From Clostridiales bacterium (lineage in GTDB: Bacteria > Bacillota > Peptococcia > Peptococcales > Peptococcaceae), in assembly GCA_003343815.1 (NCBI GenBank), contig QAKL01000061.1:1-8604 (forward strand): a stretch of 8,604 nucleotides of DNA, in the 5' to 3' direction. The position numbers and the translations under genes were made by a program. A model generated the notes under the pieces. The model worked only from the letters and a program-made list of their open reading frames with translations, was not told the DNA's origin and did no database searches. Positions 1 through 7,285 of this stretch are shown in pieces (positions within the stretch are counted from its first letter, which is position 1; each line of letters begins with the position of its first letter).

Positions 1-2244
1 GCCGCCGCAAGTCTCGGTAATCACGCGAATCGGCACTAAAGTGCGATCGTCGATAATCACAGGCGCGGCATCGCCGTTATAGGCTTTGTCATTTACGGTA
101 TAAACCGTACTGCCGATAATCATTTTCATCACAAGAGTATCTTTCTCCGTATTGCCACCTGTGGTGCCTCCACCAATCGTGGAATCAGTACCGCTAAAAG
201 CAGCAGAAACGGTGACATTTGCCGCAGGCATATTAAAGCTGTAGCGTCCTGCGCCCAAATCAGTTAAAGTTACTGCCGCACCGGTTAAGTCTTTCGCACT
301 GATTTTGTTTAAAGAGCCTTTCGCCGTTATAACTACAGTTGCGCCTTGGCTTTCGCTGCTGCGGTCGCTGGCGAGCGTACCGTTACCTGTTTTCTCTAAA
401 GTAATAGTGTAGGTTTTTAAAGCGCTTGAGGAAGAGCGTGCTTTTAAAACAAAATTGTCGGCTTGCTCTCCGTTTTCATCTAAGACATAATCATCAGCAG
501 CACTTGCCTCAGGTTTACCAACACTGTAGCCGTTCGGCAGATAGTCGGTAATCCCTTTTAAACCCTCTCTACTATAACTACCAAGCGTTGCATCTTTAAA
601 AGTTATAACCGATTTATCGTCCATCGAAATCCTATGGGCAAAAATACGTCCGTATCTTTCAGCCTTATTTACCGTAATATTACTGTTAATGACTTCCACG
701 CCGCCGCTGGCTGCCCAATCAATTTCAGCAGCAGTGATATCAGCATCTTTGATGATCAATTTTTGATTGCCGCCGCCACGAATTAAACCTAATTGAGCAG
801 TGATATTTTCGATAGTGAGATTGCTGTTATAGGTGTCGATCTCTCCTTGAGCATCGTTTTCGATTTCCTGTACCGATAAAACTGTAATATTTCTGGTTTT
901 TTGCATAATCAAGCTGGCGTTTTTATCATTATCGTCGGTAATCAAAATACTGTTGGTATTTTCTGAGGAATTAATCGCGCACTCGAAAACAACCGTACCT
1001 TTTATTTTGATCGTAATATCGCCGCTCGGCAATTGATCTATTGCAGAAACTAAAACATTTTCCAAGGTAAGTACCTTGGTATTGCTATCATAGCAATACC
1101 CGTCTTTTGCTAAGTCACCATTGCTTTCTGTCAGCGAAATGCTCACTAAGCGCAACGCTGTACCATCCATCGCATAGATTTGGTTTGTGCTTGTAGGATC
1201 ATCCTTATCACCCAGTACCGTCACTGTACCGCAACCGCCATTTAAAGGCAAGCCTTTTAAATCAGTTCCGTGCGGCACAACTATTTTGCCGTCATTATTA
1301 ATGATAGCGCCGTCTTTATTGTCAAGCGCCTTTAAATCATTAATAACCAAGGTAGCGTTATTTCTTACCGTCAAAGCAGCACCATAATTAAGAACTAACG
1401 AACCTTCATCTTCTACGGTTAATGTACCATCTAAAACTGCATTGCCGTAAACATTGGTCACGCCTGCAGTATCACTAAAGCACACTAAAGCATTTAATTG
1501 CGCCCCATTTACCACTAAGCCTCTTAAATTTACCATATTATTAGAAGTCACGCTGGCATTATTGGTAAGTATCAAATTATCGGACTCAATCGAAGGTGCA
1601 ATATAAGAGTAAATATAAACATCGGAATTAGCTACTTTTATTTCACCGATTGCTTTAAAACCGTCGTTGTCCTTAGAAGCTATTGCATCATAATATACAT
1701 CGAATACAACCATGCTATCGGAAATATTGACTTTATCAGCGATGATGCCGTGTGCTGCTTCAAGATAATACTGTCCGCCGCTAATATTTACCGTAGCATT
1801 TTTCGCCGTTATGTCTGCCACATCATCATTTCGGCCGCGCATAAAAAGATAACCGTCACCGGTTAATTCTATAGTACCGTTAAAGGCATCATCAGTCATA
1901 ATTCCTGTCGCACCGTTTAAAGCACAATCGCCTTTTACCACAATTGTTAATTTATCACCGTTTACAGTGCTGTCATAATTAATACAAGGTACATCGTCAA
2001 CGCTCATATAGACATCGGCGTTATCCAAAGTCACGACAACGCCTTTATCATCGTCTTTCGCGACTGTAATTGTGCCGCCCTCATCAGTCGTATAAACAAT
2101 TTCTCCCTCTACTTTTTTTGTCAAATCCAAGCCGACTGTCGTATCAAGCTCACTCGGCTCATTATCGGCAGCCATCGCCGGCACCGCGCACAATAAAACT
2201 AACATCGCGCATAAAATTATGCCTAATAATTTTTTCTTTGTCAT
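1..2244 (-). CDS. Large secreted beta-helix-like surface protein with InlB-B-type repeat and stalk domain (3' end cut off)
   Basis: The minus frame is open for 748 codons from ATG at 2244 to the window edge; the C-terminus is missing. Residues 1-25 form a signal peptide: a basic start (MTKKK), a hydrophobic core and an AMA cleavage site before ADNEP. Residues of about 30-600 hold many short beta-strand units rich in Asn, Asp, Val and Ile (phrases such as VNISGG, LILTNNASV, ITVNKA), as in right-handed parallel beta-helices; weak likeness to the Cthe_2159-type carbohydrate-binding family (DUF4353) is a guess. Residues 612-683 resemble an InlB-B/bacterial repeat, opening YTITLEKTGNGT and closing with the typical MPAANVTVSAAF. 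A Gly/Thr linker (about 686-697) leads to a copper amine oxidase N-terminal (stalk) domain from about 706 (MIIGSTVYTV, then RTLVPIRVI). Acidic loops at 62-68, 190-195 (SKDNDG) and 436-442 might bind calcium. The likely role is exported surface binding or adhesion; no catalytic motif was seen. It starts 52 nt after the regulator gene and may be its target. Confidence 0.85.
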   Translation of the reverse strand, partial: MTKKKLLGIILCAMLVLLCAVPAMAADNEPSELDTTVGLDLTKKVEGEIVYTTDEGGTITVAKDDDKGVVVTLDNADVYMSVDDVPCINYDSTVNGDKLTIVVKGDCALNGATGIMTDDAFNGTIELTGDGYLFMRGRNDDVADITAKNATVNISGGQYYLEAAHGIIADKVNISDSMVVFDVYYDAIASKDNDGFKAIGEIKVANSDVYIYSYIAPSIESDNLILTNNASVTSNNMVNLRGLVVNGAQLNALVCFSDTAGVTNVYGNAVLDGTLTVEDEGSLVLNYGAALTVRNNATLVINDLKALDNKDGAIINNDGKIVVPHGTDLKGLPLNGGCGTVTVLGDKDDPTSTNQIYAMDGTALRLVSISLTESNGDLAKDGYCYDSNTKVLTLENVLVSAIDQLPSGDITIKIKGTVVFECAINSSENTNSILITDDNDKNASLIMQKTRNITVLSVQEIENDAQGEIDTYNSNLTIENITAQLGLIRGGGNQKLIIKDADITAAEIDWAASGGVEVINSNITVNKAERYGRIFAHRISMDDKSVITFKDATLGSYSREGLKGITDYLPNGYSVGKPEASAADDYVLDENGEQADNFVLKARSSSSALKTYTITLEKTGNGTLASDRSSESQGATVVITAKGSLNKISAKDLTGAAVTLTDLGAGRYSFNMPAANVTVSAAFSGTDSTIGGGTTGGNTEKDTLVMKMIIGSTVYTVNDKAYNGDAAPVIIDDRTLVPIRVITETCGG

Positions 2245-2250
2245 TTTCAT

Positions 2251-2256
2251 ACCTCC
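2251..2256 (-). promoter_or_regulatory. Shine-Dalgarno site fixing the surface-protein start
   Basis: The minus strand reads GGAGGT here. It touches one in-frame ATG (2250-2248) with no spacer but lies 6 nt before the next (2244-2242), so the second is the likely start. A third in-frame ATG at 2268-2266 has no SD at proper distance: the nearest, AGGAGGG just after the regulator stop, ends about 20 nt upstream of it. Confidence 0.75.
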
Positions 2257-2296
2257 ACACCTTTTCATTAATTTTTTAAGCTGTCTCTACCCTCCT

Positions 2297-4645
2297 TTAC
2301 AACAGGCGCAGTTTTTCCGCAGCGGTTTTCGCCTCGCTGCGGCGCTTCACCCCTAACTTTTGCAATATATGACTTACGTGGCTTTTGACCGTCGTCAATT
2401 TTATATCCAATATTTCGCCGATTTCGGCGTTGCTTTTATCGGCGCAGACCAAGCGTAATACCTGCATTTCCGCGGCGGTAAGCTGCTCTGATAATTCGAT
2501 TTTAAAATGCAGGAAATCTGGATAATACACCGCCTGCCCGCGAGATACGCGCAAAAGATTTTTCACGAAATCCTTATTTACAGCCCACTTTGTTTCTTCT
2601 AATAAACTAAGCACCGCTTGGGCGTACTGGCTGTGCGGAGTAATAAATTTATACTCCCATGCGATATCCAAGCTTTTACTGAAATCCTCCTGCCAAGAAT
2701 CATCCCGGAGCCGATATTTGGCGATTGCGCGTAAAATATGCATATTTATTGCGTCGATATGCCGCTCGCAGCGCACGAAATAATTTTCAAGCGGTGCCAA
2801 AGTATATAAAACCGCCCGATAATCGCCTAAAGCAATCTCTGCCATCGCCTGGGTCAAATATTGATAGCGCTTCATGACCTTTAAGTGCAAGGGATCTTTC
2901 GGCGCTTTTTCGCGATACCACTCCGAAACTGTATTTTCGTCATTTTTATAAAGAGCGATCCGACAAAGCATGGCATCGATATTGGCAAAAAAACGTTTTT
3001 CACCGCGCTTTTCAAAACGCTCGCGCAACGAAAGTAAACTGCGCTCGGCATCTATAGCTCGTCCCGCACACACCTGCGTGCGCGCCAAAAGTCCTACCAC
3101 GGCAAACTCCATATCCGCCGTCCCCTGCTGCTGGATCTCCGGCAGAAGCGCCACTAAATTAAGCATTTTTGTCGAGACGTCCTCTCCTTTTTCAAATTTG
3201 CTCTCGGCAATAGCGCACTCTGCCAAACCGATGCCGTCTTTGCCCAAGACCGCTTCGATGGGTATTTTCATCGTTTTATAAAGTAAATCGTCTTTTTTGC
3301 TCCATTCACTGAAGTCCTTGCCGCCATTCATCAAGCTGGGCAAGGTGCTCGTCACCGAAAAAGGCGGCAAAGCTACTTCTTTAGTGCACATCAGGCGAAA
3401 AGCTTTGCTGAAACTGTCGAGCATTCCGTTCATATTGCGCTGCGGCAGAGAAATATCCAGCCACACCAGACGGCTGCGTGCCTCTTTAGCTGAGGCATCG
3501 GAGCGTTTGCGTACTTCGGCGAAATGTTGGAGTTCTTTGTACCATCTCTCCGATCCCTGATAATCGGTACAAAGTGAGCACAGCATACACATCCCCTGCA
3601 TCAAAGCAGGCGATGCTAATATTTTATCCTCCGGCAAATGACGATAGTAATATTCCATCTCGTCATAATGCGCCATCCCCGGATGCAACTGCGAATTTTT
3701 CACCAATATTTCCGAGACTTTGCTGTCGTCGCCGCCTTTGGAGTAATACTCCAATGCATGGGCATAGTCTTCTTTCAACTCATAATAAAGCCCGCCTCGG
3801 TTATATAATTTACGCAGCTCCTCCTCAGTGTACTCGGTACTTATTTTCCACATGAGAAAATCGCGAAAATCATCCCAAAAATAGAATTTTTTCAATCCGT
3901 CATAAAACAGCATCGTCGTATACTTTTGCAGATATTCCACAATTTTTCCCGCATGACAATCTCCGGTCAGCATTTTTGCCATATCGACATCAAAGGACTC
4001 AAACGGCGCTACTTTCAGCAAAAAATTGCGGATTGGCAAATCAAATCTCTGATATACCTCATCGTCAAAGTATAAATACAGCTCTACCCTGCCCTCATCG
4101 GCTAACGCCAAATTATATGTAACTCCTCTGCTCATATTGCGAGCTAAAATACTAAGCGCCGCAGGATATCCAAGCGTCTCGTTTTGTATTGCCGCTAATT
4201 CTGCCGCAGAGGCATTGATCCCGTATGTTTCGAGCATTTTGCCGATAGCTGATAGATCCAAAAGCAGATCCTGCGCGGTAAAAACGAGCATTAGCCCGGA
4301 AAATTGAAACGGTGCCAGATATCCCGGCGGCACACCGCGGGATAAAAAAACAAAGCGACTTTGCGGATTGTTTCTGATAAGTTCGCAAAGCGCCTGCTGC
4401 TCGGTATCTTTTAAAAATTGAAATTGATCGATCAAAAGCACATCCCAGCTGCCGTCAGGAACCAATGGCACTGTAAAATCAACATCATCTGCAGAGAGAG
4501 CGCGCACTTTGTATGGTTTCAGCAAATTCGTGGCTGTGGTGGTTTTGCCAAATCCGCAGGGCGCGCTGAAAAAAATAATCCGCCTATTTTCCATCGCCAT
4601 TTGAAATTTTTCCGCAATAAGCGGCTTAATTATGACATGGTTCAT
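2297..4645 (-). CDS. MalT-like LuxR-family transcriptional regulator (STAND ATPase, TPR-like middle, C-terminal HTH)
   Basis: This 782-residue protein has the three-part layout of large MalT-type activators. The N-terminal NTPase carries Walker A at 28-36 (APCGFGKTT), a Walker B strand at 69-73 (VLLID), a sensor-like LSRGVPP at 101-107 and the family's GYPAAL segment at 159-164. The middle (about 290-700) is helical and TPR-like, with units such as YAHALEYYSKGG. The C-terminus, 722-782, is a LuxR/GerE helix-turn-helix beginning LTAAEMQVLRLV and including SNAEIGEILDIKLTTVKSHV. In this family a small ligand plus ATP drives oligomerisation and promoter activation; the ligand here is unknown. The residue after the Walker B Asp is Gln rather than the usual second acidic residue. 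ATG at 4645 is chosen because GAAAGGGG (4660-4653) lies 7 nt upstream; a TTG at 4669 would add eight residues behind a weaker GGGGAG. The gene has its own candidate promoter and lies directly upstream of the surface-protein gene. No membrane segment was seen, so it is cytoplasmic. Confidence 0.9.
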   Translation of the reverse strand: MNHVIIKPLIAEKFQMAMENRRIIFFSAPCGFGKTTTATNLLKPYKVRALSADDVDFTVPLVPDGSWDVLLIDQFQFLKDTEQQALCELIRNNPQSRFVFLSRGVPPGYLAPFQFSGLMLVFTAQDLLLDLSAIGKMLETYGINASAAELAAIQNETLGYPAALSILARNMSRGVTYNLALADEGRVELYLYFDDEVYQRFDLPIRNFLLKVAPFESFDVDMAKMLTGDCHAGKIVEYLQKYTTMLFYDGLKKFYFWDDFRDFLMWKISTEYTEEELRKLYNRGGLYYELKEDYAHALEYYSKGGDDSKVSEILVKNSQLHPGMAHYDEMEYYYRHLPEDKILASPALMQGMCMLCSLCTDYQGSERWYKELQHFAEVRKRSDASAKEARSRLVWLDISLPQRNMNGMLDSFSKAFRLMCTKEVALPPFSVTSTLPSLMNGGKDFSEWSKKDDLLYKTMKIPIEAVLGKDGIGLAECAIAESKFEKGEDVSTKMLNLVALLPEIQQQGTADMEFAVVGLLARTQVCAGRAIDAERSLLSLRERFEKRGEKRFFANIDAMLCRIALYKNDENTVSEWYREKAPKDPLHLKVMKRYQYLTQAMAEIALGDYRAVLYTLAPLENYFVRCERHIDAINMHILRAIAKYRLRDDSWQEDFSKSLDIAWEYKFITPHSQYAQAVLSLLEETKWAVNKDFVKNLLRVSRGQAVYYPDFLHFKIELSEQLTAAEMQVLRLVCADKSNAEIGEILDIKLTTVKSHVSHILQKLGVKRRSEAKTAAEKLRLL
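2317..2342 (-). other. GC-rich perfect stem-loop in the 3' end of the regulator gene
   Basis: CCGCAGCG (2317-2324) and CGCTGCGG (2335-2342) are exact inverted repeats forming an 8-bp stem with a 10-nt loop. The stem ends 18 nt before the regulator's stop codon and about 70 nt before the surface-protein start. On the transcribed strand A residues follow, not a T-tract, so it is not an intrinsic terminator. It may be an mRNA structure or a by-product of coding for an Ala/Arg-rich helix. Confidence 0.5.
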
Positions 4646-4682
4646 ATTTTTTCCCCTTTCTCTCTGCAAATATCTCCCCTAT

Positions 4683-4712
4683 ACTGTACCACCATCTGCC
4701 TAAATATGTCAT
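4683..4712 (-). promoter_or_regulatory. Candidate sigma-A-type promoter for the regulator gene
   Basis: On the minus strand, ATGACA (4712-4707) matches the -35 consensus at five of six bases and TACAGT (4688-4683) matches the -10 at four of six, with an 18-bp spacer. Transcription would start near 4676, leaving a leader of about 30 nt with the SD GAAAGGGG. The spacing is at the long end and the match was found by eye. Confidence 0.4.
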
Positions 4713-4728
4713 CATTCTAAAGTATGAT
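4711..4728. promoter_or_regulatory. 18-bp imperfect palindrome at the regulator promoter (possible operator)
   Basis: The plus strand reads ATCATTCTAAAGTATGAT. The arms ATCATnCT and AGnATGAT are complementary at seven of eight positions around a central AA. It abuts and overlaps by two bases the candidate -35 of the regulator, where an autoregulator or another dimeric protein could bind. No second copy was noticed in front of the surface-protein gene. Confidence 0.35.
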
Positions 4729-4769
4729 TTTGCAGACTATTTTTTATAAAAAAGCCCCAATAATCATTG

Positions 4770-5543
4770 TTATTCGATTGCCATATTTATTGTTAAAACG
4801 CGCAATAACTCCTGAAAATACGCTAATTTTGCACTATCTGTAATTTCCCCGTAGGAATTAAAATAGCGCACCGATCCTGCTTCTTTTTTCGCACTCACTT
4901 GATGAGCCAAATTATGCACAGTGCCGTTGGTCCCATCAATAATATGCATATTTTGGGGCAAAATAGCGCGTAAAGTTTCGCGAAAGAAATTAAAATGCGT
5001 GCAACCCAGCACTATCGCCGAATAATCTGAAAGATTATACTTAGCTAATTCTCCTTTTAGATACCCCTCTGCCTCTGCACCTGTAAAAACGCCTCTTTCG
5101 GCTAATTCCACTAAGCCCGGCAGCGGCAACAGATCTGCCAAATGCGCGCTGTCCCATTTGGCGAGCAGATCCTGCATTTTCTTTTCGTGCAAAGTTAAAG
5201 GCGTCGCCGTCACCAGCACCCGATGCGCCCCATCTGCCAATACCGCAGGCTTCACGGCAGGCTCCATGCCTAAAATAGGCACCTCGTACTGCGCCCGCAA
5301 AAAAGGCGCCGCCACGGATGTCGCCGTATTGCACGCCAAAACAAGCGCCTCGACACCATCCTGCGCCAATAGAAAATCTGCCGCCTCCCGCACATATTCC
5401 AAAACTTTTTCTTTACTTTTCGTGCCGTACGGGACATGCGCCGTATCGGCATAATAAATGTAATCTTTTTCAGGCAAAAGCATTCTTGCCTGCTGCAAAA
5501 CCGACAGTCCACCTATGCCTGAATCAAAAACAGCTATCGCCAT
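4770..5543 (-). CDS. murI: Glutamate racemase
   Basis: This cytoplasmic, cofactor-independent enzyme interconverts L- and D-glutamate and supplies D-glutamate for the peptidoglycan stem peptide. The 257 residues fit the family's usual length of roughly 255-285. Signature motifs are complete: FDSGIGGL at 6-13 with Asp7 and Ser8, ADTAHVPYG at 32-40, the first catalytic Cys71 in ACNTAT, and the second Cys181 with His183 in GCTHF. The ATG at 5543 has AGGAGA six nt upstream, inside the end of the methyltransferase gene; the two genes are 2 nt apart, which suggests translational coupling. It is the last gene of the operon, followed by a 124-nt gap. In Bacillus subtilis the gene after yqeM is comER, so murI in this slot is a lineage-specific arrangement. 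Confidence 0.96.
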   Translation of the reverse strand: MAIAVFDSGIGGLSVLQQARMLLPEKDYIYYADTAHVPYGTKSKEKVLEYVREAADFLLAQDGVEALVLACNTATSVAAPFLRAQYEVPILGMEPAVKPAVLADGAHRVLVTATPLTLHEKKMQDLLAKWDSAHLADLLPLPGLVELAERGVFTGAEAEGYLKGELAKYNLSDYSAIVLGCTHFNFFRETLRAILPQNMHIIDGTNGTVHNLAHQVSAKKEAGSVRYFNSYGEITDSAKLAYFQELLRVLTINMAIE

Positions 5544-5545
5544 AA

Positions 5546-6304
5546 CTATTCTCCTAATTTTTTAGCCGTTACAAATATTTTTTCTTCAAAGCTTTCTTTT
5601 ATTACTTTTTCCGTACTCAGCTGATCATACGCATGTAAAAAGGTAAAACCGCTTTCTTTTAAAAGCTTCTTCCACTGCGCCAGAGAGTAAGCACGCTGAC
5701 GGTGTATTTCCTCCCTGCGCACGTACAAATCGTCCTGCTCGCGCAGGAAAAAGGTCAGCTGCATTTTGCAAATCTGCGTGTTGGGGTTATACTCATTTTC
5801 CCAGATATACACCGTCTCGTCGCTATAGTAGGTGTAGGTGTTGTCGCCTAAAATATCGGCTAATTTAAAACGCGTATTGTAATCAAACACCAGCACGCCG
5901 CCTACTTCAAGCGCCGCATGAATATTTTTTAACGCGCTTAAAAGTTTGGCGCGGTCGCAGAGATAATTAAACGTATCAAAGGTCGCCATCGCCCCATGAA
6001 ACTTCTCCTCTATTGTAAGCGCTGAAATATCCTGCTGATAAAGCTTCACGTCGATATTTTCCGCGGCAAATTTTTTCTTAGCCTCCGCAATCATTTCCTC
6101 GGAAATATCAACGCCGCTCATTTCGCGCCCTAATTTACTCATTTCCAGTGTGATCCCGCCGGTGCCGCAGCCTAAATCCAATATTTTATTGCCTCTAATG
6201 CCTGATTCGCAAAATAATGAATCGGTGTATCGTGCCCACTCGCCATAGTCTACATCCTCGCGCATGATTTTATCATACACTTTTGCCAAGCTCTCGTAAG
6301 CCAT
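5546..6304 (-). CDS. yqeM: Class I SAM-dependent methyltransferase, YqeM type
   Basis: This 252-residue Rossmann-fold methyltransferase shows motif I at 41-50 (ILDLGCGTGG, SAM binding), an acidic residue at the end of the next strand (Asp66 in SGVDIS) and a further SAM-site Asp92 (QQDIS). FDTFNYL (109-115) and a beta-strand segment VLVFDYNT complete the core. The opening MAYESLAKVYDKIM is typical of the YqeM group. The substrate is not established and cannot be read from the sequence. Its ATG overlaps the rsfS stop by one base (TAATG), so translation is probably coupled. Its place right after rsfS matches B. subtilis yqeL-yqeM and is the main reason for the symbol; the family call is sure, the orthology likely. 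Confidence 0.88.
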   Translation of the reverse strand: MAYESLAKVYDKIMREDVDYGEWARYTDSLFCESGIRGNKILDLGCGTGGITLEMSKLGREMSGVDISEEMIAEAKKKFAAENIDVKLYQQDISALTIEEKFHGAMATFDTFNYLCDRAKLLSALKNIHAALEVGGVLVFDYNTRFKLADILGDNTYTYYSDETVYIWENEYNPNTQICKMQLTFFLREQDDLYVRREEIHRQRAYSLAQWKKLLKESGFTFLHAYDQLSTEKVIKESFEEKIFVTAKKLGE

Positions 6305-6666
6305 TATTCCTCACCCAAAATAGCACTCACATCGATTTGCTCAGCATCTGACCAGAGTTTTTCCAGATTGTAATATTGTCTTGTTTCCGGCTGAAAAATC
6401 TGGACGACGACCGTCCCATAGTCTAACAAAATCCATTCGCCGCTTTGAAAACCCTCGCGGTGCAATACCTGCACACCGTATTCTTTATCCAGCTTTTCCT
6501 CGATATTATCGGCGATGGCTTTGGTTTGGATTTTGCTCGAACCGCTACAAATCACAAAATAATCGGCAATGCTCGTCTTTTCATGAATATCCAGTAAAAT
6601 AATATCCTGTCCTTTTTTATCACTTACCGCTTTTATGATATTCTCCGCTAAAGTATAACTTTCCAT
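6304..6666 (-). CDS. rsfS: Ribosomal silencing factor RsfS
   Basis: RsfS (YqeL/YbeB) binds ribosomal protein uL14 on the 50S subunit and blocks 30S joining, lowering translation on nutrient shortage. The 120 residues fit the family. Visible marks are TSIADYFVICSGSS (31-44), the REGF segment (70-73), GEWILLDYG (76-84) and YYNLEKLWSDA (98-108). Family members usually read DYGDVVVHIF or close; here it is DYGTVVVQIF, so the usual Asp and His are Thr85 and Gln89. The start chosen is ATG at 6666, where the conserved domain begins, with AAAGGAGG (6685-6678) 11 nt upstream, a slightly long spacer. The frame stays open further upstream, but that part overlaps yqeK and is not conserved in character. 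It lies 28 nt after yqeK and overlaps the methyltransferase start. Confidence 0.95.
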   Translation of the reverse strand: MESYTLAENIIKAVSDKKGQDIILLDIHEKTSIADYFVICSGSSKIQTKAIADNIEEKLDKEYGVQVLHREGFQSGEWILLDYGTVVVQIFQPETRQYYNLEKLWSDAEQIDVSAILGEE

Positions 6667-6677
6667 ATATAAAATAT

Positions 6678-6685
6678 CCTCCTTT
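6678..6685 (-). promoter_or_regulatory. Shine-Dalgarno site of rsfS
   Basis: The minus strand reads AAAGGAGG in the 28-nt gap between yqeK and rsfS, 11 nt before ATG 6666. It supports the 120-residue product over an in-frame extension into yqeK. Confidence 0.7.
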
Positions 6686-6694
6686 AATCTGCCC

Positions 6695-7279
6695 TTAGTT
6701 GCTGTTATGCGCATTAATGCGGGCAATAACTGCATTGCGCGCTTTGATAGAGTCCGGATGAATATAGCTGCCATTGGAAATCAAATACATAATGACGCTG
6801 TCAAAGCAGCTCGCCAGTCCGAAATCCAAATTTTTATAAGTAATCGTGCGGATATTATCCACATTGCCGTGCTTACGCCCCGGCTCGATATAATCTGCCA
6901 TATAAATGATATTATCCAAAAGCGTCATCTCCGCCGCTCCGGTCGTATGCAGCGCGATCGCTTGCAGAATTTCCTCATCGGTAATAATCTTTCGCTCACG
7001 CAGTAAATATGCTCCGACAGGACCATGCAAAATATACGGTGCCAATATTTCAGCTTCGTCTTTGATAATTCCCTGCTCCTGAGCTATCGCCAAAAGCTTA
7101 TCCTCGGGGATATCCTTGGCATAATCATGCATTAATCCCGCTAAATAAGCCTTTTCCGCGTCAGCATCGTTAATTATCGCTAATTTTGCCGCCGTATCCG
7201 CCACGCTCAACGAGTGCGCATAGCGTTTTTCCGACAGTACTTCTTTTAATATGATTTTATAACCCTCGTATTTATCCAA
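6695..7279 (-). CDS. yqeK: HD-domain bis(5'-nucleosyl)-tetraphosphatase YqeK (TTG start)
   Basis: YqeK enzymes are HD-domain metal hydrolases that split diadenosine tetraphosphate symmetrically into two ADP, clearing a stress-linked dinucleotide. The 194-residue product keeps the metal-binding set: His22 (RYAHSLSV), the His51-Asp52 pair in GLMHDYAKD, His85 (ILHGPVGA), His111 (ALHTTG) and Asp129 in MADYIEPGR. The start is TTG at 7279, with AAGGTG seven nt upstream; the next in-frame Met is residue 50, too late because it would remove His22. The SD overlaps the last codons and stop of nadD and the coding regions are only 6 nt apart, so expression is likely coupled. nadD-yqeK-rsfS is a widely conserved Firmicutes neighbourhood. 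Confidence 0.94.
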   Translation of the reverse strand: MDKYEGYKIILKEVLSEKRYAHSLSVADTAAKLAIINDADAEKAYLAGLMHDYAKDIPEDKLLAIAQEQGIIKDEAEILAPYILHGPVGAYLLRERKIITDEEILQAIALHTTGAAEMTLLDNIIYMADYIEPGRKHGNVDNIRTITYKNLDFGLASCFDSVIMYLISNGSYIHPDSIKARNAVIARINAHNSN

Positions 7280-7285
7280 CTTTCT

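Noticed and set aside
1187..1387. Plus-strand open frames (for example 1187-1387, 2970-3281, 4418-4720)
   Set aside because: They lie opposite well-supported minus-strand genes, have low-complexity or unfamiliar products and no proper start context that I can see.
2181..2244. Lipoprotein signal (Cys residues in the signal peptide of the surface protein)
   Set aside because: The residues before both Cys (IIL-C, VLL-C) lack the Gly/Ala/Ser needed at -1 of a lipobox; a standard AMA cleavage site follows, so it is an ordinary secreted protein.
4646..4669. Eight-residue N-terminal extension of the regulator from TTG 4669
   Set aside because: The ATG at 4645 has a better Shine-Dalgarno and places the Walker A motif at the usual distance from the N-terminus.
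4740..4753. 14-bp perfect palindrome TTTTTTATAAAAAA
   Set aside because: It is a pure A/T run that arises easily in an AT-rich gap, and nothing ties it to a function.
4748..4775. Possible intrinsic terminator after murI: AATAA/TTATT stem, GGGGC, then six T on the minus strand
   Set aside because: The stem is five A/T pairs only and is separated from the T-tract by GGGGC, which has no partner. It is too weak to call a terminator.
6667..6774. 36-residue N-terminal extension of RsfS overlapping yqeK
   Set aside because: The family domain starts at ATG 6666, which has its own AAAGGAGG; the extension only overlaps the yqeK coding sequence.
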